Shown: positions 26,039-35,700 of the stretch, in pieces | How positions within the stretch are numbered: position 1 is the first letter of the stretch | Layout: every line of letters starts with the position of its first letter | DNA from: Lentzea sp. NBRC 105346 | Lineage (GTDB): Bacteria > Actinomycetota > Actinomycetes > Mycobacteriales > Pseudonocardiaceae | Assembly: GCF_030269605.1 (NCBI RefSeq) | Contig: NZ_BSTQ01000006.1 | Location: 1 to 64,000, forward strand | Length of the DNA: 64,000 nt | Direction of reading: 5' to 3' | Translations under genes and position numbers: made by a program | Notes under the pieces: generated by a model | Seen by the model: only the letters and a program-made list of their open reading frames with translations | The model's database searches: none | Told to the model about the DNA's origin: nothing

Positions 26039-27352
26039 CTAGTCCTCTTCGAACCCCGGCTGCCAGCGCGTCACGATCGCGCGCGCGGGCACGTGGGCGT
26101 CGAGCTGGCACAGGATGCCGGTCGCGCCCAGCGTCACGCGGTGGATCAGCAGGTACTGCGGCGGCAGGTTCAGCGACCGGCCCGTCTGCGAGTCCGGGCT
26201 GCGCAGGTCGCCCACCCGTTCCGCCTGTTTCTGCAGCCAGCGGCGGGTGAAGTGGAACGACTCGGCGCGCAGCGGTTCGACGAACGGCGCCAGGTAGCCG
26301 AGCACGTCCTCAGCGTGCAGGACCGTGCCCTCACGGATGAAGTTCTCTGATCGCAGCAGGTCGAGCAGGTCGTTGGACCGGCCTTCGAGCGCCAGCCGGG
26401 TCATCCGGCCGAGCGTCTTCGGCAGCCCGTCGGGCAGGCGGGCGACCGCGCCGAAGTCGATCACGCGCAGGCGGCCGTCCTCACCGAGCATGAAGTTGCC
26501 GGGGTGCGGGTCGGCGTGCAGCAGGCCGGACCGTGACGGCGCCGAGAAGTGGAACTCCGACAACAGCTTGCCCGCAAGGTCGCGTTCCTCGACCCCGCCC
26601 TCGCGGATGATCGCCGACAGCGGGGTGCCGGTGATCCAGTCCGTGACCATGACCTTCGGCGACGACGCGACGACCTTCGGAACGACGACGTGTTCGTCGT
26701 TCGCGAACGCCTTGGCGAACGCGCGCTGGTTGTTGGCCTCGTCGCGGTAGTCGAGCTCCTCGAGGTACCGGTCGCGCAGCTCCTCCAGCAGCGGGCGCAC
26801 CTCGGTGCCCGGCATGATCGCCTGGATCAGCCGGGAGAACCGCAGCAGCTGCTTGAGGTCCGCGCGCAGGGCCTCGTCCGCGCCGGGGTACTGGACCTTG
26901 ACCGCGACCTCGCGTCCGTCATGCCACACCGCGCGGTGCACCTGCCCGATGCTCGCGGACGCGGCCGGCTCGTCGTCGAACTCGGCGAACCGCTTGGTCC
27001 ACGACGACCCGAGCTGCTCGGCGAGCACCCGGTGCGTGGTGCGTGCGGGCATCGGGGGCGCGGCGTGCTGCAGCTTGGTGAGCGCCTCGCGGTACGGCGC
27101 GGCGAGCTCGTCCGGCACGGCGGCCTCGAACACGCTCAGCGCCTGGCCGAACTTCATCGCGCCGCCCTTGAGCTGGCCGAGCACCGCGAACACCTGCTCG
27201 GCGGTCTTCGCCGTGACCTCGGCGTTGACCTCCTCCGAGCTGCGTCCCGTCAGGCGCTTCCCCCAGCCGCCGACCACGCGACCGGCGACACCGAGCGGAA
27301 GGCTGGCGAGCTTGGCGGTGCGCTGCACGGCCTTGCGCGGAATCTCGGTCAC
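26039..27352 (-). CDS. ABC1/AarF (UbiB-type) atypical kinase
   Basis: A 437-residue protein with the ABC1 signature KGGAMKFGQALS (KxGQ motif, near residues 62-73). It has ASIGQVHRAVWHDGREVAVK, the catalytic-loop equivalent LHADPHPGNFMLGEDG and the metal-binding VIDFGAVARL. UbiB-type proteins act on isoprenoid lipids or quinones. In mycobacteria this gene lies beside whiB7 and uvrD2, as here. The GTG start overlaps the preceding stop codon. Confidence 0.92.
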   Translation of the reverse strand: MTEIPRKAVQRTAKLASLPLGVAGRVVGGWGKRLTGRSSEEVNAEVTAKTAEQVFAVLGQLKGGAMKFGQALSVFEAAVPDELAAPYREALTKLQHAAPPMPARTTHRVLAEQLGSSWTKRFAEFDDEPAASASIGQVHRAVWHDGREVAVKVQYPGADEALRADLKQLLRFSRLIQAIMPGTEVRPLLEELRDRYLEELDYRDEANNQRAFAKAFANDEHVVVPKVVASSPKVMVTDWITGTPLSAIIREGGVEERDLAGKLLSEFHFSAPSRSGLLHADPHPGNFMLGEDGRLRVIDFGAVARLPDGLPKTLGRMTRLALEGRSNDLLDLLRSENFIREGTVLHAEDVLGYLAPFVEPLRAESFHFTRRWLQKQAERVGDLRSPDSQTGRSLNLPPQYLLIHRVTLGATGILCQLDAHVPARAIVTRWQPGFEED

Positions 27353-28128
27353 CAGGTCATGTTATGTGCGGAGCACGCGCAGTCAGGGTGCGGCTGCCAG
27401 CTTCGCTGAGAGCATTCTCCGGACGCCGGGTGCAGTTCGAGCGCCGCGTTCCAGGTAGGCGGCCTGGTGCGCCCGCCACGCACGAAATCCACTATCAGCA
27501 GCGCCTGTGTGACGCTCAGCGCAGCCGTCGCGGTCGCCAGGATCTTGTCTTCCGGCGGTTTTCGTGCCACGAGCTGCGCGGCGATCGCCGGCCAGCACGG
27601 GTCACGGTCGGTCCGGTGCAGGTCCGCGCAGGTCAGGCAGCTGGTGCGGCCTGGGAGGACGAGCGGTCCGACGACACCGACGCCTTCTCTCGCGCGTACG
27701 GCCAGGTGCGGGGTCCGGTCGTGCATGAGCCGGGCAACGACCTCGGGGGCGGGGAAGCCGGTGACGATCGTCAGCTCGGGTTTCGCCGGCGGTTCGCCGA
27801 GCAGGGCGCGGATCGTCTCCGCGAGCTCGCCTTCGCCGTGCACCGCGATGCCCGGCGGCGCGCTCGGCCGTGGCCGGTCGAGCACACCGGCCTCGTCGAG
27901 GTGGGCGAGCACGGACATCAACTCGGCGGGATCTTCGCCCCGCTCTCGCACTCTTTCACCCAGTTCAGCGACAGTGTGCCGGCCGTCCAACGCGAGCAGC
28001 TCGTCGACGAACGCCTCGGGCAGCTCGCCGACGACGACCGCGTGCCTGGGATCTACACCGATCTGCAGCTCACCGGGCCCGCGCCGCACGACGGCGAGGC
28101 CCGGCCGGGTTCTCGGACGTTGGTCCAC
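27349..28128 (-). CDS. TOMM/cyclodehydratase-like protein (ThiF/YcaO-partner fold)
   Basis: About 259 residues from the GTG at 28128. A leader-peptide-binding-like winged region comes first (VVVGELPEAFVDELLALDGR, TVAELGERV). A degraded ThiF-like Rossmann domain follows with CLTCADLHRTDRDPCW and later CACSAH, which form a probable zinc site. Such proteins normally help azole-forming YcaO enzymes, but no YcaO or precursor peptide lies nearby. Equivalent genes sit next to the ABC1 kinase in other actinobacteria. It overlaps the kinase start (GTGA). Confidence 0.65.
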   Translation of the reverse strand: MDQRPRTRPGLAVVRRGPGELQIGVDPRHAVVVGELPEAFVDELLALDGRHTVAELGERVRERGEDPAELMSVLAHLDEAGVLDRPRPSAPPGIAVHGEGELAETIRALLGEPPAKPELTIVTGFPAPEVVARLMHDRTPHLAVRAREGVGVVGPLVLPGRTSCLTCADLHRTDRDPCWPAIAAQLVARKPPEDKILATATAALSVTQALLIVDFVRGGRTRPPTWNAALELHPASGECSQRSWQPHPDCACSAHNMTW

Positions 28129-28138
28129 GGTGCTGAGA

Positions 28139-28165
28139 CTGGCAGGGGGCCAGGCCCCCTGCCAG
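28139..28165 (-). terminator. hairpin between the DUF5679 and cyclodehydratase-like genes
   Basis: An 11-bp stem CTGGCAGGGGG (28139-28149) with CCCCCTGCCAG (28155-28165) around CCAGG. It follows the DUF5679 stop codon on the minus strand. Confidence 0.75.
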
Positions 28166-28172
28166 CGGAAAC

Positions 28173-28328
28173 TCAGACCTTGGCCTTTCCGAGGATCCGC
28201 GTCATCTTCGTCCCGCAGACAGGGCACGTGCCCTTGGCCATCCGCCGGCCGTTGGTCTCCTCGACCTTGCCGTCGAAGTCACGCTTCTCGCGGCACTTCA
28301 CGCAGTAGCCGTTGTATTTCTCGGCCAC
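28173..28328 (-). CDS. DUF5679 zinc-ribbon protein
   Basis: A 51-residue protein. CVKC near residue 10 and CPVC near residue 38 form a zinc ribbon (YNGYCVKCREKRDF and GTCPVCGTKMTRILG). The GTG at 28328 follows GGGAGGGG. Very small conserved actinobacterial family; function unknown. Confidence 0.85.
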   Translation of the reverse strand: MAEKYNGYCVKCREKRDFDGKVEETNGRRMAKGTCPVCGTKMTRILGKAKV

Positions 28329-28522
28329 AGCCCCTCCCTTGCAGTTGTGAGTGCGGACACACTCGGGGACCTTGCCGCGACCGTACCTCCGGAAGGGTGC
28401 GATTCGCCGCATGTATAGCGGCGCGTGTCTAGCCGCCGATCGGTGTAACTTCACCCGCCGGGTGCCCACGAGCCGCCGGTTGGTGGCCGCGAATTGTCGG
28501 TGCTGGGCTTTACGGTTGCTCC

Positions 28523-29050
28523 ATGGCCGAACCGCGGGTGGAGGTGCGACGGAGCCCCAGACGCCGTCGCATGGTCAGTGCGTACCGGGAGGGCGACACC
28601 GTAGTCGTGCTCCTACCTGCACGAATGACCAAGGGGGAAGAGAAGCACTGGGTGGCTGAGATGCTCAGCCGCCTGCAGCGCAGCGAGACGCGCCGTCGCT
28701 CGCCTGCGCGTACGTCGGACGAGGCGTTGCTGATCCGATGTGCCGAGCTGAACGCCAAGTACCTGGACGAGGCGTTCGAGCCGACGTCCGTGCGCTGGGT
28801 GCCGCCCATGCGTACGCGGTGGGCGTCCTGCACGCCCACGGAGGGCACCATCCGGGTGTCCGAGCGGCTGCGTGAGGTGCCGGGCTGGGTCCTGGACTAC
28901 GTCCTGGTGCACGAGCTGGCGCACCTGCGGGTGCCGGGGCATGGGAAGGACTTCTGGGCGCTGGTGCACCGGTACCCGAAGTCGGAGCGCGCGATCGGGT
29001 ACCTCGAAGGGCTGTCGGCGGCAGCCGGGCTGGGGATCACCGAGGACTGA
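28523..29050 (+). CDS. YgjP-like (M48/DUF45) metallopeptidase domain protein
   Basis: A 175-residue protein with the zinc motif LVHELAHLRVPGHGKDFW (HExxH plus a third His) and WASCTPTEGTIRVSERL ahead of it, typical of the YgjP/WLM group. It starts at the ATG at 28523. It is convergent with the DUF2342 gene. Confidence 0.88.
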   Translation: MAEPRVEVRRSPRRRRMVSAYREGDTVVVLLPARMTKGEEKHWVAEMLSRLQRSETRRRSPARTSDEALLIRCAELNAKYLDEAFEPTSVRWVPPMRTRWASCTPTEGTIRVSERLREVPGWVLDYVLVHELAHLRVPGHGKDFWALVHRYPKSERAIGYLEGLSAAAGLGITED

Positions 29051-29053
29051 ACG

Positions 29054-29078
29054 GCCCACTCGGCGGTGCTGAGTGGGC
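29054..29078. terminator. hairpin between convergent genes
   Basis: GCCCACTC (29054-29061) pairs with GAGTGGGC (29071-29078) right after the metallopeptidase stop. It probably serves this gene and possibly the convergent one. Confidence 0.55.
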
Positions 29079-29142
29079 AACACGCGGGGGCGGAACGGGC
29101 GACACGCGGTTCGCGGGGCCGGGAGAGCCCCGCGACCAGCGA

Positions 29143-30435
29143 CTATTCGCTTTCCGGATCCTTGCTCTCGGCCTCGCGCATCGTGCGCTCCAGCTCCGCG
29201 ATCGGGTCCTCGAGGGCCTTGCGCGTCTCCGCGAGGCGTTCCACGAACTCCAGCGGGTCGTCCAGGTCCTCGGCGGTCGGCACGAGCTCAGCGTGCTCCC
29301 AGATGCCGTCCCGGACCTCGAGGCCGTGCTGGTCACCGACCAGCTTCCACAGCGCGGAGGCGGCCCGCAGCCGGCGCGGCCGCAGCTCCAGTCCGACCAG
29401 CGTCGCGAACGTCTGCTCGGCCGGACCGCCCGAGGCGCGCCTGCGCCGCAGGGTCTCGCGCAGGGCGTTGGCGCCGGGCAGGCGCTCGGAGACCGCGGCG
29501 TCGACGACGACGTCGACCCAGCCCTCGACCAGGGCAAGCAGCGTCTCCAGCCGGGCGAGCGCGGCCTTCTGCTCGGGCGTCGTCTGGGGCTCCAGCACGC
29601 CGGACGACATGGCCTCCTCGATCGACGCCGGGTTGGCCGGGTCGATCTTGCCCGCGAGGTCCTCGAGCGCCGAGGTGTCGACCTTGATGCCGTGCGCGTA
29701 CTCCTCGACCGTGTCGAGCAGGCGCTGGCGCAGCCACGGGACGTGCGAGAACAGGCGCTGGTGGGCGGCCTCGCGGGCGGCGAGGAAGACCATCACCTCG
29801 GAGGCGGGCCGTTCGAGTCCCTCGGTGAACTTCTCGATGTTCGCGGGCAGCAGAGCCGCAGTGCCCTCGGGGCCGAGCGGAAGGCCGACCTCGGTGGACG
29901 TGAGGACCTCGGAGCCGAGCTGCGCGAGCGCGTTGCCGAGTTGCGAGCCGAACGCCATGCCGCCCATCTGCCCGAGCATCGACAGCAGCGGCCCGGCGGC
30001 CTGCTTGGCCTCGGCGGGCATCGCGTCGACCCAGGCGCCGGACATGCGCTGGGCGACCGGGTCGCACAGGCGCTGCCAGGTCGGGATCGTGCGCTCCACC
30101 CAGTCGCGGGCCGTCCACGCCTGCGTGACGCGGGTGCCCGCGGGCAGCGCGGTGACGGGGTCGAGCCACATCTCGGCGAGGTGCACCGCGTCGGTCACGG
30201 CGGAAGTCTGGTCGGGCGCGAACCCGATCGTTGTCGTCGTGGAGGACAGCCGCTGGAACGCGATCTGCTTGGCCAGGTCGTAGTTGACCGGGCCACTGGA
30301 CGAACCGGCGCTGCTCAGCATCGCTCCGAGCTGGCTCAGCATGTTGCCGAGCTGGCTGAAGTCGAAGGGGTTTCCCTGCTGTCCGCTCTTGTCGTCGGGA
30401 TCGTGCGGGTTGAACCCGAACGGCACGTCACTCAT
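29143..30435 (-). CDS. DUF2342 zinc-dependent metalloprotease-like protein
   Basis: A 430-residue protein matching the mycobacterial family found beside the YlbL protease. The N-terminus is Gly/Gln/Ser-rich (DKSGQQGNPFDFSQLGNMLS). The likely metal region is VFLAAREAAHQRLFSHVPWL, where EAAH-type spacing replaces a canonical HExxH. It is divergent from the YlbL-type gene at 30480, with only 44 bases between starts. Confidence 0.85.
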   Translation of the reverse strand: MSDVPFGFNPHDPDDKSGQQGNPFDFSQLGNMLSQLGAMLSSAGSSSGPVNYDLAKQIAFQRLSSTTTTIGFAPDQTSAVTDAVHLAEMWLDPVTALPAGTRVTQAWTARDWVERTIPTWQRLCDPVAQRMSGAWVDAMPAEAKQAAGPLLSMLGQMGGMAFGSQLGNALAQLGSEVLTSTEVGLPLGPEGTAALLPANIEKFTEGLERPASEVMVFLAAREAAHQRLFSHVPWLRQRLLDTVEEYAHGIKVDTSALEDLAGKIDPANPASIEEAMSSGVLEPQTTPEQKAALARLETLLALVEGWVDVVVDAAVSERLPGANALRETLRRRRASGGPAEQTFATLVGLELRPRRLRAASALWKLVGDQHGLEVRDGIWEHAELVPTAEDLDDPLEFVERLAETRKALEDPIAELERTMREAESKDPESE

Positions 30436-30479
30436 GCCTCTACCGTACGCGGATCCACTTGGTCGTACGCTGTTCAGCC

Positions 30480-31562
30480 GTGAGTGAAACCGTCACGACC
30501 GATCCGGTGCCCGCGGCCCCTCCGCCCAAGGAGCGCGGCCTCACCCGACGCACGTGGACGTTGATCATCAGCTTCGTGGTCGTAGCCGTGCTCGGCCTGC
30601 TCGGCGGCTTCGCGAAGGTGCCGTACGTCGCGCTCGGACCGGGGCCGACCTACGACACGCTGGGCGAGGCCAAGGGCACCGCCGTGGTGAGCGTCGAGGG
30701 CCAGAACACGTTCCCCACCAAGGGAACGCTGACGATGACGACGGTGTCGCTCACCGACGACGTCTCGTTGTTCGGCGCCCTGGGCCTCTGGCTCAGCGGC
30801 CGCTACGCGCTGGCGCCGCGCGAGGAGTTCTTCAAGCCGGGCGAGTCCGAGGAACAGGTCCAGCAGCAGAACCAGAAGGCGTTCAGCGACTCGCAGACCT
30901 CCGCTGAGGTGGCCGCTCTGCACTACCTCGGGTATCCGGGGAAGGTCGTCGCCAACGAGATCACCAAGGGTAGTCCGGCCGATGGGGTCATCCCGCTTGG
31001 TGCTCGGATGCTCAATGTGAATGGCAAGCAGGTCGCTAGTGCGGATGACGTGCGTGCTGCGTTGGAGAACACCAAGCCCGGTGATCGGATTGAGGTGTCG
31101 TTCGAGGCTGATGGCACTTCGAAGTCGACTCAGCTGGTGCTCGGGACTCGTGACGATGGTCGGCCGTCCGGGTTCATCGGGATCCTGCCGGTGGATCGGG
31201 CGGATACGCCGTTCAAGATCAAGATTAGTTTGTCGGATGTGGGTGGGCCGTCTGCCGGGTTGATGTTCGCTTTGGCGATTGTTGACAAGTTGACGCCTGG
31301 GGAGCTCAACGGTGGGCAGAACATTGCAGGGACCGGGGAGATTCAGGGTGATGGGACTGTGAAGCCCATCGGTGGGATTGCGTTCAAGATGGTTGCGGCT
31401 CGGGAGGCTGGGGCTACTACGTTCCTCGTGCCGGCCGCTAACTGTGTGGATGCTCGGCAGCAGACGCCTGAGGGGATGAAGCTGATCAAGGTCGAGAAGC
31501 TGGCCGATGCTGTGTCCTCGTTGGAGGCTCTGGCTAGCGGGAAGCCGACGCCGGGCTGCTGA
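30480..31562 (+). CDS. YlbL-type membrane-anchored PDZ/Lon-like protease
   Basis: A 360-residue protein. One transmembrane helix follows a short proline-rich cytoplasmic tail (WTLIISFVVVAVLGLLGGFA, residues 24-43). A PDZ domain comes next (GSPADGVIPLGARMLNVNG). The Lon-like S16 domain has the nucleophile in VGGPSAGLMFALAIVDKLTP, with the probable Lys in AFKMVAAREAGA. The second half, from about 30960, uses many more T-ending codons than the first half. The GTG at 30480 was chosen. Confidence 0.9.
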   Translation: MSETVTTDPVPAAPPPKERGLTRRTWTLIISFVVVAVLGLLGGFAKVPYVALGPGPTYDTLGEAKGTAVVSVEGQNTFPTKGTLTMTTVSLTDDVSLFGALGLWLSGRYALAPREEFFKPGESEEQVQQQNQKAFSDSQTSAEVAALHYLGYPGKVVANEITKGSPADGVIPLGARMLNVNGKQVASADDVRAALENTKPGDRIEVSFEADGTSKSTQLVLGTRDDGRPSGFIGILPVDRADTPFKIKISLSDVGGPSAGLMFALAIVDKLTPGELNGGQNIAGTGEIQGDGTVKPIGGIAFKMVAAREAGATTFLVPAANCVDARQQTPEGMKLIKVEKLADAVSSLEALASGKPTPGC

Positions 31563-31627
31563 GGCTTTCGTTGTGGTGACGCGGCGGCTTTCGTTCGTGG
31601 CTGGGTTTGGGTTGACGCGCTGACTTT

Positions 31628-31717
31628 CCTTGGCTGCCGGTTTCGTGCGTGGTTGCGCCTTGGCTGCCGGTTGGGTGCGTGGTTGCGCCTTGGCTGTCGG
31701 TTTCGTGCGTGGTCGCC
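31628..31717. repeat. three tandem 30-bp repeats
   Basis: Units start CTTGGCTGCCGGTTTCGTGC, CTTGGCTGCCGGTTGGGTGC and CTTGGCTGTCGGTTTCGTGC, each continuing GTGGT. They lie just downstream of the YlbL-type gene and are not coding as far as can be seen. Confidence 0.85.
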
Positions 31718-31814
31718 TTTTCCTGCTCGGGGCTCCGCCCCGGACCCCGGCTCAGCTCAAAGAGGGGCCCTCCCGGTGGTCCGGTTTCGTAGTGGGTTGC
31801 GTTGGGGTGGTGTG

Positions 31815-31933
31815 CCCCTCCCGTCGCATCGCACCTGAGGCAGCCGCATCCGAGACCCCAGGTCAAGCGAAAAGCGTGCTTGACCTGGGGTCTCGGATGC
31901 GGCAGGGCTTCGCCTGCGATGCGACGGGAGGGG
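31815..31933. repeat. 119-bp nested inverted repeat
   Basis: The outer arms are a perfect 18-bp pair (31815-31832 with 31916-31933). The inner arms are a perfect 23-bp pair (31846-31868 with 31878-31900). Unequal unpaired segments lie between the two stems. It is placed between convergent genes and could act as a two-way terminator. Confidence 0.88.
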
Positions 31934-32072
31934 CCCACCACCTGGTGGTTGTGCGCGCTGGCGCGCGGGGTGGGGGCTCGCTTCGCATCGCGAGTCGTAC
32001 GTTCGCGGGCCGTGAGTCGTAGGTTCCCGACCGGTGAGTTGTACGTTCCCGGACCCCGGTGGCCGCCCAAGC

Positions 32073-32615
32073 TCAGGGCTGCAGCGTCTGTAGCAGCGCC
32101 TTCGTCAGGTTCGGTGCCAGCTCCGGGTGCTCGACGACCTCCTCGGGAATCTCGGAGGTCCCACGCAGCCGAAGCACGCAGGAGACGGTCCCATCCCGCA
32201 CGACGGCCGCCACCAACCTTGCCTCCCGCCGCTGCGGGTGCTCAGCGGCGAACCGCCTCGCGGCCTCGTCATCCAAAGACGACGAAGCCAGTTCGGACTC
32301 GGCGTCCGGAGGCAGTACGACGATCTCCTGAGCGAGTGCGCATCCGTGCACGGCAGGAGGCCACTCGATACCGGCCAGCGCCTCACCCAGGTCTGACTCG
32401 GGCAGGGAGTCCTGCGCGATCGGTGTCAGCGGGGACGCCACGGGGTCGAGTTGCGCGGCCAGTGAGGGTTGCTGCGCGATCAGGTCCGCGGTCGAGACCA
32501 GGGCGAACAGCTGGGGGGCCTGGTCCCAGCCGCCGGAGGCTACGAACTCCTCCACCTCGCGGGCGACGGTGGGCAGCACGACTGCGGGCGTTTCACTCGG
32601 TGACACGCGGGCCAT
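32073..32615 (-). CDS. PPA1357 family protein
   Basis: A 180-residue soluble protein with an acidic, Ala- and Pro-rich composition (GWDQAPQLFALVSTADLIAQ, then VVLPPDAESELASSSLDDEA and AARLVAAV-like EARLVAAVVRDGTVSCVLRL). It corresponds to a conserved actinobacterial family found beside UPF0182 genes. Function unknown. It is divergent from the UPF0182 gene with 95 bases between starts. Confidence 0.75.
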   Translation of the reverse strand: MARVSPSETPAVVLPTVAREVEEFVASGGWDQAPQLFALVSTADLIAQQPSLAAQLDPVASPLTPIAQDSLPESDLGEALAGIEWPPAVHGCALAQEIVVLPPDAESELASSSLDDEAARRFAAEHPQRREARLVAAVVRDGTVSCVLRLRGTSEIPEEVVEHPELAPNLTKALLQTLQP

Positions 32616-32710
32616 AGTAAAACGACGGACCCGGCCGGGAACCCGCGGCGCCGTCCGTAGAGTTGGACTAAACGTACGTATCTCAAGACCGCGATCCAGG
32701 AGCGTGCCTC

Positions 32711-35700
32711 GTGGCCACTAGGCCTCCGGTCGGACTGCCGAAACTGTCCCGGCGCAGCCGAATCCTGCTCATCGTCGGTGTGGTGCTGCTGTTCGGACTG
32801 ATCACCGGATCACGGCTGCTCGACACCTATGTGAACTGGCTCTGGTTCGGTGAGGTCGGTTTCCGCAACGTCTACACCACCGAGATCCTGACCAAGCTGG
32901 GGTTGTTCCTGGCGGTCGGTGTGTTCGTCGGCGGCGTCGTGGGCCTCAACCTCTACCTCGCCTACCGGTCGCGTCCGGTGTTCGTGCCGGTCGCCGGGCC
33001 GGACGACCCGGTGGCGCGCTACCGCACCGTCGTGATGCGGCGGATGCGCCTGTTCGGGCTTGGCATTCCGCTGTTCATCGCGTTGATCGCGGGTGCGTCG
33101 GCGCAGGCCGACTGGCAGCAGGTGCAGCTGTTCTTCAACGCTACTTCGTTCGGTGTCACGGACCCGCAGTTCGGGCACGACATCGGGTTCTACGCGTTCA
33201 AGCTGCCGTTCTTCGAGTGGCTGCTGTCGTGGCTGTTCATCACGACCGCGATCTCGTTCATCGGCGCGGTTGTCGGGCACTACCTGTTCGGGGGCATCCG
33301 GCTCGCCGGGCGCGGTGGGCAGTTGTCCAGCCCCGCTCGGCTGCACCTCGCGCTCGTCGCGGGCTCGTTCGTGCTGTTGAAGGCCGTCGCGTACTTCTTC
33401 GACCGGTACGAGTTGCTCTTCTCCAACCGTAACGAGAAGTTCGACGGCGCCAGCTACACCGACCTCAACGCGGTGTTGCCCGCCAAGCTGATTCTGCTGT
33501 GCATCGCGGTGTTCTGCGCCGCGGCGTTCTTCGCCGGCGCGTTCATGCGCAACGTTCAGCTGCCCGCGATCGCGACCGTGCTGCTGGTGCTGTCCAGCGT
33601 GCTGGTCGGTGCTGCGTGGCCCGCGGTTCTCGAGCAGTTCTCGGTCAAGCCCAACGCGATCGAGAAGGAAGCCCAGTCGATCCAGCGCAACATCGACGCC
33701 ACCAAACAGGCGTACGGGCTCACCGAGGACAAGGTTCAGACGAAGCCCTACGAGGGCAAGCAGAACGTGTCGCTCGAAGAGCTGCGCGGCGACCAGGCGA
33801 CGCTCGGCAACATCCGCCTGCTGGACCCGGCCGTGCTGGCGAAGACGTTCACGCAGCTGCAGCAGCAGCGGCCGTTCTACGGGTTCCCGACCAAGCTCGA
33901 CATCGACCGGTACACAGTGGACGGCAAGGTTCGCGACTACATCGTCGCCGTCCGCGAGCTCAACAGTGGCGGTCTGCCGGAGAACCAGCGTGACTGGATC
34001 AACCGGCACCTGATCTACACCCACGGCAACGGCTTCGTCTACGCCGAGGCGAACAAGGTCAACGCGATCGCCTCTGACACCGGCAACGGCGGCTACCCCG
34101 ACTTCAAGGTCGGCGAGATCGCCTCGAACGGCAAGCTGTTCAACAGCACCGACGGCATCGAGGTCAAGGAGCCGCGCACCTACTACGGCGAGCTGTTCGG
34201 CGCCGACGACTACGCCATCGTCGGTGGCCGTCCCGCGGGGTCGAGCGGCGAGTACGACACCGACACCTCGCAGTACACCTACACCGGCACCGGTGGCGTG
34301 TCCGTCGGCAGCATCTTCAACAAGCTCGTCTTCGCCGCGAACTACGGCGAGCGGAACATCCTGTTCAACTCCGCCATCGGCGACGAGTCGAAGATCCTCA
34401 TCAAGCGGCACCCGCGCGACCGCGTGCAGGCCGTGGCGCCGTGGCTGACCGTGGACGGCGACCCGTACCCGGCCGTCGTCAACGGCAAGATCATCTGGAT
34501 CGTCGACGGCTACACCACGCTGGACAACTACCCCTACGCGCAGAAGCAGCAGCTCGGTGAGGCGACCAACGACTCGCTGACCACCGAGGGCGGCGTCGTC
34601 CAGCAGGTCAACCGCCCGGTCAACTACATCCGCAACTCGGTCAAGGCCACTGTGGACGCCTACGACGGCACGGTGACCCTGTACGCGATGGACGAGAAGG
34701 ACCCGGTGCTCAAGGCGTGGCAGGGGGTCTTCCCCGGCACCGTCAAGCCGTCCAGCGACATCTCCGCCGAGCTGCGGGCGCACTTCCGTTACCCGGAGGA
34801 CCTGTTCAAGGTCCAGCGGCAGACGCTGGCGTCCTACCACGTCACCAACCCGCGCGACTTCTTCTCCGGTGTCTCGTTCTGGGGCGTCCCCAGTGACCCG
34901 ACGATCGACAACGTGATCACGGCGCAGGCCCAGGAACAGCAGGGCAAGCAGCGCAAGGACCGGCAGCCGCCGTTCTACGTGCTCGCCGGCGACCCGAACG
35001 ACTCGGACAAGGTGAGCTTCCAGCTGACCAGCTCGCTGGTGCGGCAGAACCGGGAGTTCATGGCGTCGTACGTCTCGGTCAGCTCCGACCCGGACACCTA
35101 CGGCAAGATCAGCGTGCTGCAGCTGCAGCAGGACGCGAAGGGCCCGCAGCAGATCCAGACGCAGTTCCTGACGTCCGACACGGTCTCCAAGGACCTCAAC
35201 ATCCTCAACCAGCAGAAGTCGAACGTCGTGTACGGCAACCTGCTGACCCTGCCGGTCGGCGGCGGCCTGCTCTACGTGGAGCCCGTCTACATCGAGCGGG
35301 CCTCACAACAGACGTCGTACCCGCAGCTGTCCAAGGTGCTCGTCAGCTTCGGCGACAAGGTCGGCTACGGCTCGACGCTGAAGGACGCGCTGGACCAGGT
35401 GCTCACCGGGGCCGGAACGACCGTGCCGGCGCCGACCGACCCGAACAACAACGGCCAGCCGCCGTCGACCACGCCGTCGACGCCCACGCCGCCCAACGCC
35501 AACCTGAGCCCCGAACTGCAGCAGGCCATCAAGGACATGCAGTCCGCGCTCACCGACATCCGCAACGCCCAGAAGAACGGCAACTTCACCGAGCTCGGCG
35601 CGGCGTACCAGCGCCTCGACGACGCGATCAAACGGTTCGACAAGGCCAACACGAACGGGGGCGGCTCGCCGTCCACGCCGCCGCCCTCGTCGGTCGTTCC

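Larger units (their letters stand above)
31563..32072. other. 510-base repetitive intergenic region
   Basis: This gap between two convergent genes contains tandem 30-bp repeats (31628-31717) and a very long nested inverted repeat (31815-31933). Open frames exist on both strands but have repeat-driven composition and no ribosome-binding sites. I see no gene. Confidence 0.7.

Noticed and set aside
31534-32070. Long open frames on both strands in the repeat-rich gap
   Set aside because: They consist of tandem repeats and palindrome arms, have no ribosome-binding site and resemble no protein.
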